This document shows positions 39,233 to 57,544 of a stretch of 64,000 bases of DNA, piece by piece. Source of the DNA: Sialis fuliginosa (lineage: Eukaryota > Arthropoda > Insecta > Megaloptera > Sialidae); assembly GCA_961205875.1 (NCBI GenBank), contig OY540822.1, positions 14,944,501 through 15,008,500 on the forward strand, given 5' to 3'. How positions within the stretch are numbered: the first letter of the stretch is position 1; each line of letters opens with the position of its first letter. The notes under the pieces are model-generated. The model was not told the origin of the DNA, ran no database searches, and worked only from the letters and a program-made list of their open reading frames with translations. The position numbers were made by a program, and so were the translations under genes.

Positions 39233-39400
39233 TTAAAATATCACTTTAATAGTTAAAGGCACTGTAATGGAGTATCTTAAGCGTCGACAAACAGGTGTTT
39301 TACGCGTCGTGGCGTGGCAAGCGTCGAAATTAACGGCGCTGTCGTCTCGGCGCACGTCGGTCGCCATCTTTCAAACTCCGTCGAAGTATTTTAAATTAAA
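39233..39400 (-). promoter_or_regulatory. CpG-rich island, candidate promoter or first exon (minus strand)
   Basis: About 100 bp with many CpGs around 39290-39372, against CpG-poor surroundings. On the minus strand GAAAGATGGCGACC gives a well-placed ATG at 39367 and a 44-codon frame to a stop at 39233 (MATDVRRDDSAVNFDACHAT...). The first 27 codons are GC-rich, then the frame runs into AT-rich DNA, as when a first exon passes into an intron, but I see no strong donor. It could be the start of a gene on the minus strand whose body is the 1-39 kb region. Confidence 0.35.
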
Positions 39401-39925
39401 TTGATTCATGACTAGTTATTGCTTTGTTAAAATAAATACCATTATTTATTTATTGAACGATATGATCTTTTGTTTATAGTTCACACCACGTGTTTACTTA
39501 GAAGCGTGTGTTTATTTATATTTTTTAAATTTCATTACTGTCATTAAGATGTCGGTAATACAGATGTCATTGTCGGTATACGAGTGTGTCAAAATTTCAA
39601 CAAGTCAATTTATTTATAATTTTTTATTTAAAATTTGAAGTGATTTTATAGTTTTTTAAATGTTTATATATATAATATACTGAAGAAGGAATTACTATCT
39701 ACAGAGGTATACATAAAAATATTAATTTATTTAGATAAATTTTACATATTACCATTGAGTAAAAAAATTATTTTGTTACTCAATGATATTAGATAATTTG
39801 TAACAATAATTATTTTCTTAATTAAAAAGGGGTAAACATTTGATATTAATTTTATTAATTTATTATTATATACATGTCAATTTAATATATTTATATATTA
39901 CAATACAAAAATTTGTTACTGTAAA

Positions 39926-47236
<7,311 letters not shown>

Positions 47237-47502
47237 TGTTACTGCTTTGAATTTCAGATAAGGAACAAAATGTATACACAATACGTAAATAATTTGTAGT
47301 TAAATAAACCGAAACTGACATAAATCACAAAAAGAATATATACAATTTATTGTAAACGGGTCACACGTCAAAATTGAGTCATGTCAAACCATATTAAAAC
47401 AGTTGTCCCCAGATGGCGATTGGGTCTAATCAGCCAGCCATGAATCTGTCAAGTGTCAAAAATTAAATACAAAAGATGTAAATAATATATTTAAACAATA
47501 AA
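47237..47502. promoter_or_regulatory. Shared divergent promoter between HEATR5B and WASHC4
   Basis: Only 266 bp separate the two start codons, which face away from each other, so both 5' UTRs and both core promoters must fit here unless upstream non-coding exons exist. Visible motifs are TGAGTCA at 47375-47381 (AP-1/CNC type), an ACGTCA half-site just upstream of it, and CAGATGGCGATTGG near 47410, which combines an E-box, a GATGGCG core and an inverted CCAAT box. No TATA box was identified. The motifs are short and could occur by chance; the geometry is the strong evidence. Confidence 0.7.
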
Positions 47503-50500
47503 ATGATTGAATCAGTTAATTTGGATTATAAATCTTTACAACAAGAAGCTCAACGTAAGTAATGAATTATGAATTTTTATTATTTTCGATCATGAATAGA
47601 TATTTCATAGTTAACCCAATAAGTAATCTAATTACTCAGCACAATGTATTATTTATTTGTATATTTATAATATTTTAGACATATCTGGGCAAACTACACT
47701 TCGTCAGTATGGTTTATTTTTAGAGAAATATACTGAACAATTGTTAAAAATCGAAGATAAATTTAAATTTTCAAAGTACAATGATCCTATGTATCATCCG
47801 ATTAATATCCAAGTAAGCATTATTACTATATGATGCAAGTTAAAATATTAATTATGAATTACTTTTAGAGTGAAGTTTTTGAAAATAAATCAGTTTTACA
47901 ATTAGTGTCATCAGATAACCGTCTTTTAAGTAAAACCTTGGCATCTTTTACTGCAATATGTGAAGAGTCTTTTAATTTGTTGGAAGAATCGAAAAATAAA
48001 TATTATAATAAATTGTTAATATATAACATATGTGAGTTAATGCATATCTGGAATCATTTCTGGAAATAATATTTTTTATAATTTTAGCTATACAAGATGA
48101 TAATGCTATAATAGAATCGTCAAATGATTTTTTAAAACTATTACAAGATATTAGATGTTCTATTAAGCAATGTTATCATCTTATAACATTGTTAGTGCAG
48201 CACCTTGTAACGGTTTCATCAAAAGAATTAGGGACATTGCATGGAATTGCTTACATGCATTTTGTTGTATGTAAAAATAAGTAAAAATATTAAATATTTG
48301 TATCAGTTAAGGATTAAAATGTACATATGTTATAATTCTAGGACGCTATGGAACATCTAGCTGATTTATTATTACATGCTGTGATTTTGGATTCGTTATT
48401 AAACAATCAAAACATTCAAAACCGTTGGAGTGGTTTGAAAAAAATGTTTAAAATGATCCATCATAACCATAAACAATTCAAATTGCCATTACAAGAGTTA
48501 AGTTTTCTTAATAATATTATTTTACAAACTGAAACTGCACTACTTTCTGATATGATATTTCAGGTATGTATAAATTTTACTTGTCAGCTGTTGTAAAAGT
48601 TATTCATGTTATATTTGAATTTTTTTAGAATGTGTTGGAGCACTGTACAGTTGAAAAATCATCAGGTTTATCAGAAGAAATAAACAAATACATGCAGAAT
48701 ACAGTAATAGACATTATACAGGTCCATCAAGATGGAGGAGCTACTAACTATAAGAATTGGTTACGAGTCAATGTTCTTTTTGTGTACAATTTTAGAATGT
48801 TTGGAATCTGTGATAAAAAGTTTTTTAAAAACTTGACTGATGTTAACAAGAAGGTATTTAATTAATCAGAAACCAAAATTAATTAATAATATTATATAAT
48901 TTTATTTTATTTTAGTTAAGCACATGTACTCTTGTCGGAAATATTTTATGGTATCCAGAAAAATTCTTTACTCGACATATCCCGACGTTAGTAAATTCAT
49001 TAGATGAAACTTATGTGCAATCGATAACTTCATTTAGAAAATCACTAATAAACCAGAAAACTATAAACATTCAGAAAGAAACTTTATTTGTTTCGCAACA
49101 GGTAAAAGAAAAAATGCTTTCCACCGCAGCAAACTTATATTAACTTTTGAATTCCAGGTGTATGTTTGGATAACACAGATAGAAAGTATTGTCCAAGAAG
49201 ACATGTCTAAATTAAAAGTGAATGATTTACAACTCCGCTGTCGATTACTAATGCAAGGGTTTACTTACACACAGCAAATAGAAGATACAGTTAAACGTAC
49301 ACTGAATATATACGTTGCCCAATCAATGCCTATATCAAAAAAAGTCTTGATGTCTTTATTCAGACTGATTGAACTACTCAAAGGAATATGTTATATATTT
49401 AAAAAACACTCTGTTTCTTTAGTTCATTGCATCACAATTGTATGTCGCTACCTTTTATTTCAAATTCTCAACCTTATTAAAACAACTAAGGTAATAGATT
49501 AAAACAACTCTTCAAATGTCAAGGCAACTAACTCCACTTACTTCTGCTATTTCAAGGAACTTATTAGTGCAGATTTCATTAAAATCAGCCCAGTAATTTT
49601 TGAGATTATCTCGTTCAAATACATAATAGTAGAATTGGTCGTTTTGGCTTCTATATGAGTTAAATATGTCACATGATCAATATCTATTGATTGTTTTAAT
49701 TTCAGGAAGGATTGAAGCAAAACAAGTCGTACAATAGCAACAATATTGATGTTTTATCAGCACTTTGTATAGCGGAACAAACACTCTGTGGTCCTTGCAG
49801 CAAACAGCGTCTTTTGATAGCTCGTCTTGCACTCTCAGCTACTGCAACTTTACCCGATAGGATATTCAATCAATTTAGAACAAAACTACTTGATTTAGAG
49901 ATAATTCGTAATGTTCAAGACCAATTGTTACAATGTTGTGACGAATCATTTTTGTATTGGCATCAAGCGTTCGTCCCCATCTACTTTCAGAATATATTTA
50001 ATTATAAATTAGATGCTACTCGTATGCCTGTATGTAATAATTATGTTACAAGTGATTATACATGTTTAATTTTATGTTTTTTTCAGTATTTACTTTACGG
50101 TCTGAATGATTGCACTGATTATTTTACTAAAGACAAGATTGAATTATTTGAAATGGACATTTCAAATATAATGAATGACACTTTGATTCAACCATTATGC
50201 CAGAGTGTAGAAATTAACTTGCGTCTTGATACTCACGCTCATCTCCAGGCAAACAAATCAAGTCCTTTTCAAACTCCCGTGCCAGATACAAGACTTATTC
50301 TTGCAATGCAGCCTTTACGACTTATGAATCGTGCATTATCAATAAAACGTACGAGTTTAATACATACTTGTTGAATTTATATATTAATATGAAATCTTTT
50401 GGTTGTTTTAGTGAATGTCGAGCATTATTTAAGCAATACTTTCTATAATTTAGCAACAGTTGTTTCTCATGACTGGCAAACTTACGGAGAAATGAGACAG

Positions 50501-51884
50501 CTTGCTTATTTTAAACATAATTTAGAAACTGTGGAAGATAATTTGCCTAACCAATCTCTTGAACAGGTACTGTAATTATTATCTAATTATATTCTGATTG
50601 GAGACATATCTTTTTTCAATTATTCTAGGGTTTAGATGTATTAGAAATAATGAGAAACATACATAATTTTGTATCGCAGTATTTGTACAATCTAAACAAT
50701 CAGATATTCGTGCAACAATGCAGTAACAATAAACATTTAAACACTATAAACATTCGCCATATTGCCAACTCTATCAGGGTTCATGGAAAAGGAATTATGA
50801 ACACGACAGTTAACTTTACATATCAGTTTTTACGTAAAAAATTCTACATCTTCTCACAGTTCCTTTTTGATGAGCATATTAAATCTCGCTTGATAAAGGA
50901 TTTGAAATATTTTCGGGAAAATAAAAACACATTAGACCAATTATATCCATTCGAAAGGGCTGATAAATTCAACAGAGCCATAAGAAATCTAGGAATAACA
51001 GCCGGCGGCCAGAGTTATCTAGATCTGTTCCGAATGTTGATAAGTCATATAGGAAACGCTATGGGTTATGTAAGAATGATCAGATCTGGAGGAAGACACA
51101 GTTGTGCTGATGCAACCTGGTTTTTACCGGATTTAGAAGCTACAGATATGTTTTCTTCAAATGAAGCTGAAGGGTCTCTTAAAAACACTTTTACAGCAGC
51201 AGAACGGTTACATAAAGATATATCAACGCTGGTGGATAACTTTGAAGAAAAAACTGAATATTTTAAAGTGAGTGCAGTGGTTTTTTTTTAATTGTTTGAC
51301 TAAATTGATAAAATTTATTTTAGTTATTGGTTGAAGTTTTTGCCCCTACATTTCGTGATGCTTCAAACATGCATCTTAGGAACTTTTATATGATCATACC
51401 TCCGTTAACAATAAACTATGTGGAATATTCATTGTCTTGTAAAGATAGACTCAGTAAGAAAAATAAGCAAGGTGCTTCGTTTACAGATGATGGATTTGTA
51501 ATGGGTAAAAATTAGCAATAAATAAACCGTGTATAAAAAAATGATTATGTATTTATTTTAGGTTTGGCATACATTCTACAATTACTCGAACAGAACTCTG
51601 AATTCAATTCTCTACATTGGTTTCAGTCTGTCTGTAATAAATATCAGAAGGATCTTCAGAAAATGAAAGATCAATTATCGGACATGAACCAAAACGATGC
51701 CAAATTATCACAAACTCAAGCTCTTACAGAAAAACGTGTTTTTAAATACCAACAGGTGAGATTTATAAATATTCAACAATCATATGGCAATTTTTATAAT
51801 ACATATAACATTTATAATATATTTCAGGAATTTGATTTGTTAGAGTATAGTTTGAGCAGTGCCAGTATATTTTTCTATAAATGA
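47503..51884 (+). CDS. WASHC4: WASH complex subunit 4 (SWIP/KIAA1033), complete, 15 coding exons
   Basis: Subunit of the pentameric WASH complex, which activates Arp2/3 on endosomes and drives retromer-dependent sorting; SWIP links to strumpellin (WASHC5). Exons: 47503-47554, 47679-47812, 47869-48031, 48088-48266, 48342-48563, 48629-48853, 48916-49101, 49158-49490, 49706-50029, 50087-50348, 50412-50566, 50629-51267, 51324-51504, 51562-51755, 51828-51884; total 3306 nt, 1101 aa (human 1173). The diagnostic block is in exon 12: [53 protein letters not shown] and [15 protein letters not shown], almost identical to vertebrate SWIP. The protein ends shortly after [11 protein letters not shown]. 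Intron 8 (49491-49705) carries a repeat fragment with a common insect motif, and intron 9 (50030-50086) is 57 nt and stop-free in frame. The nearest canonical AATAAA (51972-51977) lies inside a transposon arm. Phases join correctly at every junction. Confidence 0.95.
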
Positions 51885-52204
51885 TTTTCTTCGGTAATTA
51901 TTATTTATTACAGATATATAAATTTTAGTATAAAAATATATGTTGTCAATCAAAACAGTGGTTCTCTTTTCAATAAAATATACATGTTCTATCACTAGGG
52001 TTGTCAGATTTCTTGTGAGTCAAATCGTGAACCCCCTCCCCGCCCCCCCACCGAAAAAGTCAACAATATTCAACCATTTTATTTTTAATTTCTATTAAAT
52101 AATAAAATAAAATTTATAAATTTTAACACTAATCATTTATTAATTATAATTTTAATAACAACCAATAACTCACCAACTCGTTGAAAATCGCTGAAGTTAT
52201 AGTG

Positions 52205-53182
52205 CAGTGGTGGCGAACCTTTTTGAGCTTGCGTGTCATGAGTTTTTATTTTTTGTGCAATATTATGCAGCCTGCCTATAAGAAAATTATAAAGTATCCT
52301 GTTTGCGTAGTTTAAAAAAAAAATATGAAAAATAAAATATAATAAAAAATACACAAATACATTATTAGGTATAATATATGTACATAAGTATGTAAATTAA
52401 AAAACAATGAAAGAAAATCAAAAAATTATTCATTTTAATTGATCAAAAAATAAAATTTAATGTGATTTTTGCATTTGTATGGCAGCTGCCAAATTTTTTA
52501 CATCCGGTTCATAACTGGTGGCTTTGAGCAGGATACAAGCAGCACTACTTTCATCTGTAAGTCTACTTCTTATATCCGATTTTATCAAATTCATTGAAGA
52601 AAACAATGCTTCACATGTATATGTGGATGAAAAAATGGTTAAAATTGCCATTGCTATTTTTTTTAATGAACAAAAAATGTCTGGCATGGATTTCCAAGTT
52701 TTTAATAATTCTGCTTCGGCATTATTTTGGGTTCCTCCAGATAATCGATCTCGCTCCATATCTTCCAAAATCTTTCTTAAATCTATAAATTTTTGTCTCC
52801 ATGTAAACAGAACCCAAATATTTTATGTTTTGTTTGTAACATAAAAGCAAAAGAACTTCAGTATAATTACCGCGAATTTCAATTATTGTCATAAAGAAAT
52901 CTTAAAAAGACATTAAAACTCAATATATTTAGAGTTACAAAATAGAAAAACAGATCGTGAAAGAAAAGTGCATCATACAAAAATATGTTAAATAGAAATA
53001 TTATCTCTCCATGCAGTTAATATGGAACACAGTATTAGTATAAGTTATAGTGTATGTACAATTAGTATGAATTTTTAAATTTCCCTTGAAAAAAGAAATC
53101 GTCAAATCAGAAATTTTGCGTGCCTACCAAAATCATCACGCGTGCCACTTGTGGCACGCGTGCCATAGGTTCGCCATCACTG
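52205..53182 (-). mobile_element. hAT element, inner layer, with transposase remnant and perfect 8-bp TSD
   Basis: Termini are CAGTGGTGGCGAACCT at 52205-52220 and CAGTGATGGCGAACCT (complement) at 53167-53182. The octamer TTATAGTG is repeated exactly at 52197-52204 and 53183-53190. Element length is 978 bp. It contains the C-terminal part of a hAT transposase on the minus strand (52457 to about 52816), so it is a deletion derivative of an autonomous element. Subterminal GGCACGCGTG repeats lie near the right end. Confidence 0.92.
52457..52816 (-). pseudogene. hAT transposase C-terminal fragment (dimerisation domain)
   Basis: The reading frame runs from about 52816 (WRQKFIDLRKILEDMERD) to a stop at 52457. 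It includes the hAT C-terminal signature STYTCEALFSSMNLIKS followed by RSRLTDESSAACI, as in GTF2IRD2/ZBED-like transposases. An in-frame stop lies just upstream, no ATG precedes the homologous region, and the catalytic N-terminal two thirds are absent. The product would not be an active transposase. It lies wholly inside the inner hAT element. Confidence 0.82.
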
Positions 53183-53495
53183 TTATAGTGTGTTTATTAG
53201 AAAAATTTCAATGAATCGATTATTGACATGGATGGACTGATTGTAAGTCAAAAATGATGTTAACTGTCAAATTTGAATTCAACAATTGAATAAACAAACC
53301 ATATGCAAAATTTGAAAAACGGGACTTTTGGGCGTCCCGAAAGGTTTGTTCGGGACACCGCGACATGAGACTAAAAAACGGTGACAATCCCGATTAATCG
53401 GGACGTCTGACAACCCTATCTATCACGGACTAGCTTTTGAGAACCATGTTATTTAAAAACAAATAAATAATATGTTTTATAATTTTTTTTGTTAT

Positions 53496-56400
53496 TCATC
53501 TAATATTTTCTTCTATCCAATCTATATATTTAGTAACACGAGTAAACACTCCTGGATATCCTGGCTCTCCGCACTTATTTCCAAAAGATACTATCCCTAT
53601 CTGTATCCAACGACCGTCTCTTTGCAGCATTAAGGGCCCACCTGAATCTCCCTAAAATATATTTTTCGGTACATAACAACAAAAATCATACTAAGTATAA
53701 AAATAATCAAACATACTTGACAGGCATCGACGCCACCTTGTGAATATCCAGCGCATATAAAATTATCTGTTATCGGTTGGAAGTAAGCTTGATTACAATC
53801 TTCATTCCTCCAGACAGGTAAAGAAGCCTGCCTTTGGACTGTACTCTCTTTTCCACCTGTTTAAATAAACCGATTTTTAAAATATAAAACATTTAATAAT
53901 TTTAAAAATATCTTACCGTAATACGTTGTACCCCATCCAACAACTGTAGATTGATGTCCATTAAACAAATCAGATCTACTGAGTTTTGGTAGACAAAGGG
54001 GTATTGTATATTTAGATTTACGAACTGGTCTATCTAAATATACCAATGCAATATCGTTATAAAATCCTACACGGCTAAATTGTGGGTGTGCGCGAATTTC
54101 ATTTACTCCTACAGTTATTGGAGCTGATGGTTCATCATCTCTTTTTAAATCTATATCCCCTAAACGTACTGTAAATTGTCTTGGAGAAAATCTGTAAATT
54201 AACACGTACAATAGACCTCAAAATGTTACGTATATAAAGGTAAAAATAACTTACGGCCGTTGTCTAGTATCTCTAGTACAGTGAGCTGCTGTTAAAACAT
54301 GTCGTTCTGTTATTAAAGAACCGCCGCACCAGAATTCGGTTCTTCTGGGTCCGTGGAGGAATATTGCAGCCATCCATGGCCAACGACCTGGTAAGGCTTC
54401 TTCCCCTCCTACGACTCGAAAACTAGATTCTTCAGATTGGCCACAGTCTATTAAAAAAAATTATAATTTATCAAAAATGTTTAGGTCTTTTAATTAAATT
54501 TTTACGGCCAAACCGCTGAACCGATCTTGATGAAATTTGGCAGAAAGATAGCTTGCATACCGAGGAAAAATAGATGTGTGTACTTTTGTACGTATTTTTA
54601 TCGACTATCATAACATAAATCTGTGCTTACCTTCAGGGTTGATTGGTAGAGTATTATCGTGTACAAAAGGTCTTTGAGTAGTTATAGGTTTTCTAGTAGT
54701 TGTCGTAGTTGCAGGGATTATTATCGGGGGTGGATGCGGTCTAATTGTAGTTTGTGGTTTAAGGAAAGTAGTCTGAACGATAGGTCTTTGCGTCGAAACG
54801 ACATTTTCAATTTCATCTACCGGGCAACACACTCCCGGTACGAATAAACTCTTAAAGCACAAAGACTGCCTCAAGTTCCCTAAATTCAACAGGAGCTGCG
54901 GGCAATTGCTCAGGTCGTCGCAAACACCTTTGTCACCTTCCGGAGTGACGCAGGCACTCGTCGAGCTTGCCTCTGCCTTGGAATGATCTACCCGGACTTC
55001 TCTTTCCGGATTGGGCTTCATAGGAATAGCCTCTTTGATATAAGGCGCTATTGTATCCGTTACATTCTGACCTAACACGTTCTTGCTGATGGTATAAAGT
55101 GCATCCGGTAAAGCATGGTTCGATTTTGCCGGTTCTATAAAATTTCTGTTTCTAGTTGCGTTTACTAAATATCTGCCGATCGTGTTTAACGCCCCCAGAG
55201 TTTCAGATATCGTTGTTATGGTGTTCGGTCTTAACCTTCGGTCCTGTTCGATATTTTCTATATCCGGTGTATCTTCCGGTGCCGATTTAGGATACCGGTT
55301 AATGTTACGACTTTGAGGATTGTAGTAACCCTCGTATGGTGTATCTATTCTTATCCAACGGGGATCATTATTATCGTAATGTCGCCATTGTGGAGAGTTT
55401 GTGAATCGTACTAAAAATTTATAACGATTAATTTAATTAAAAATAAAAACACTATTTAAAAATTGATCTTACCTCTACTATTATCAAATTGTTGATGTGA
55501 ATTTGTAATTAAAAGTATTACTATTGAACCTAGAAAATAAATAAATATAATTAAAGAAAAACTAAGTAGTACGGACCTGTTCAATTATAATATATTCAAG
55601 GTTATTGACATTGATATATTGAATCTATATATTTTATATACATATGTATGTATATCTTTGTACCATATGTACTACATTATATAGATTGCTTTATTCAAAT
55701 AATGTTTTCACTTTCTTTTTCACTTCTGTTTAAAATAAATATACATAAATACAGGGCCGTAACTAGAGGCTCGGGAACCCTGGGGCAAGAGGTAACCAAG
55801 GGGCCCTCAGATATGCAAACAATAAAAATTGAAGACCTTTTTTTGGATCATAGCTTACAAATTTTACATTTGTTACTAATTTTTATTTGAATGACTTTTT
55901 TTGCTTGTCAGCTAGAATTTTACACTTCTAATGGATAATAAGTGTAAAAGTGAAGTTCATAAGCCGAATAAAAGTCATTAAAATCAAAATTAGTAATAAG
56001 TAAATCACGTTTTCAAGTTAGCATCAAATACATTTTTAAAAATCTTCAATTTATTTATTTTTCTTGGGAGGGACACCCCGTGTGACACCCTCGAAGGGGT
56101 GATACACGTTTTATATGTCAAAAAAAATTTTATCGGTTCGCAACCCTGTTTTATATTTTTTTATAGTTTAATTATTTAAATAATTAATTCTATAAAATGG
56201 AACGTACGAGTATAAAAAACTATTTAGTATTATATATAAATTATACAAATTAAATCAAATTTCTACTTTTTTAAATTATATTTTTCTTATTTCTTATCAT
56301 CAGTTATGTTCTACAACTCTCTAATACCCACAATTTAATTTTTACGCCTACATAAAATTTTTTCAAACCAGTCCTGATAATTGACGGTAAATACAGCACC

Positions 56401-57544
56401 GTAACGAAAAATTATTTACCGTAGTGCCTGTACAAGTTTTAGAATATGCGATATATAAATTAAATAGTTTTAATTGTATTTGATTTAGGGTTGCTTCAAA
56501 AAAAATAGCGGGGCCAATTTCAATTCAGGTTAAGGGCCGCACCAAAGATACTCGCGGGCCGCTTGCTTTAGATTACGTACCATTTTATCATAAAGTTTTT
56601 GAATAAAAAAATGGGTCCACTATTTTGTAAAAAAAAAATATTGAACATAATGTAAAAAAAGTGGACACCTGGCAACCCTAATTTGATTACAAATCCTTAT
56701 AAAACTTAGTAAATTTTTTTAACCTGTATATGAAATTATGTACCTTAATTACAAGATAACAATCCCGTACTGAAAAGTAATGAATACTCTTATAATAAAG
56801 TCCCGGAGTACTTTTCCGGGAAAAAATAATAAAAAATTTAACTTCAGATCGTTTTTCAAAATAAAAAATTGTACGTGTATTCAGTATCCAAAGAACTTTT
56901 AAATTTACACTAGTATTACAATTAAAATACATTAATCCCTCTAATTATGCGGTCTCCATTTACGCGGAAAAAGGATGGAAAGATTTTAAAAGCCACAACG
57001 TAATGGAGAAACCTTTATTACTCTATTTACGCGCTATTTTCATGGAACCAATTAACCTTGTAAATGAAGGGATTACTGTATGTATTTTCTAGTTTTACAA
57101 GTTCAATTGCCATTATAAAATTAATTAAATTAATAATTAAGGTAATTTTAAAATCTGTCCGCGAAGTTTTTAAAAGCGCGAAGCAAATAATTAAGTATAT
57201 TTGAATAAATAAAACTAAATTTTCATTTTGAGATATAAGTATGAAAGGGAAATTTTGATGGAGAATTCATATGAATCATCCACATGACAAAAAGTAAGGT
57301 ACATAACGGATATGAATTAAAGTGAAAGTAAAAAAAAAGAGTTGCATCTTGACATTAATTAATTTACAGCACAACTCCATTGTTCTAAATGTAACATTGT
57401 TATATTAATAACAATTATTTAATAGATGAAATTACAGTGCATGAAAATTCAATGAAAAATGCGTTCTAGTTCTATACAATGATGACTTTAAGTATATATT
57501 TACTTACCTAAAATTATAAAAATATTAGCATTGCTATAATCCAT
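53496..57544 (-). CDS. Clip-domain trypsin-like serine protease (proclotting-enzyme-like), 7 exons
   Basis: Secreted zymogen of 545 aa. Exons: 57544-57508, 55529-55473, 55410-54631, 54447-54255, 54191-53917, 53856-53717, 53651-53496; total 1638 nt. A hydrophobic stretch at residues 8-21 ([14 protein letters not shown]), split by intron 1, is the likely signal peptide or membrane anchor. Residues 184-226 form a six-cysteine CLIP domain ([11 protein letters not shown] to GVCC). A Pro/Thr-rich linker (227-291) with TTTTTRKP and several Arg-Pro motifs follows. Activation is predicted after Arg302 (R|VVGG). The catalytic triad is His347 (TAAHC), Asp402 (NDIAL) and Ser497 (GDSGGP); Asp491 six residues before the serine gives Arg/Lys specificity. 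The chain ends [15 protein letters not shown]. Such proteases act in haemolymph melanisation, Toll or clotting cascades; the exact orthologue and target cannot be said. The 2-kb first intron and the 54448-54630 intron hold repeat fragments. Family is certain, subfamily not. Confidence 0.92.
54504..54625 (+). repeat. Dispersed repeat in a protease intron, same family as 14157-14290
   Basis: GGCCAAACCGCTGAACCGAT followed by GATGAAATTTGGCAGAAAGAT and ending TATCATAACATAAATCTGTG. The end abuts the splice donor at 54625-54630 of the clip protease, so the insertion point is within a few bases of a functional splice site. Confidence 0.75.
56486..56680. mobile_element. hAT-like MITE, 195 bp, perfect 8-bp TSD
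   Basis: TIR TAGGGTTGC at 56486 and its complement ending at 56680. The flanking octamer ATTTGATT is exact on both sides (56478-56485, 56681-56688). The interior has GC-rich GGGCCGC repeats. It lies in the first intron of the clip protease and is a relative of the 51996-53418 element. Confidence 0.87.
56930..57078. mobile_element. Pogo/Tigger-like MITE, 149 bp, TA target duplication
   Basis: Ends CATTAATCCCTCTAATTATG and, reversed, CAGTAATCCCTTCATTTACA, with TA at both borders. The CAGTAATCCCT terminus is typical of pogo-related elements. It is inserted in intron 1 of the clip protease. Confidence 0.72.

Larger units (their letters stand above)
51996..53418. mobile_element. hAT-like MITE, middle layer, perfect 8-bp TSD
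   Basis: The terminal inverted repeats are TAGGGTTGTCAGA at 51996-52008 and its complement at 53406-53418. The flanking octamer TCTATCAC is perfect on both sides (51988-51995 and 53419-53426). Without the inner insertion the element is about 440 bp. The TIR shares its first eight bases with the separate element at 56486-56680. An 8-bp TSD is diagnostic of the hAT superfamily. Confidence 0.88.
51956..53448. mobile_element. Outermost layer of a nested hAT stack (candidate)
   Basis: The left end at 51956 starts CAGTGGTTCTC; the right end closes with GAGAACCATG at 53448, preceded by CACGGACTAGCTTTT. This is the CAGTGGTTCTCAAA-type terminus common in animal hAT miniature elements, with one base lost at the right end. 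Flanking octamers do not match, so no target duplication is visible and this layer is the least certain of the three. Everything inside it is younger insertions. Confidence 0.5.

Noticed and set aside
55752..56149. CAGGGCCGTAACTAGAGG at 55752 and CGCAACCCTG at 56149 as the two ends of one element
   Set aside because: The terminal repeats agree for only about five bases and flanking octamers do not match; they look like two unrelated transposon ends.
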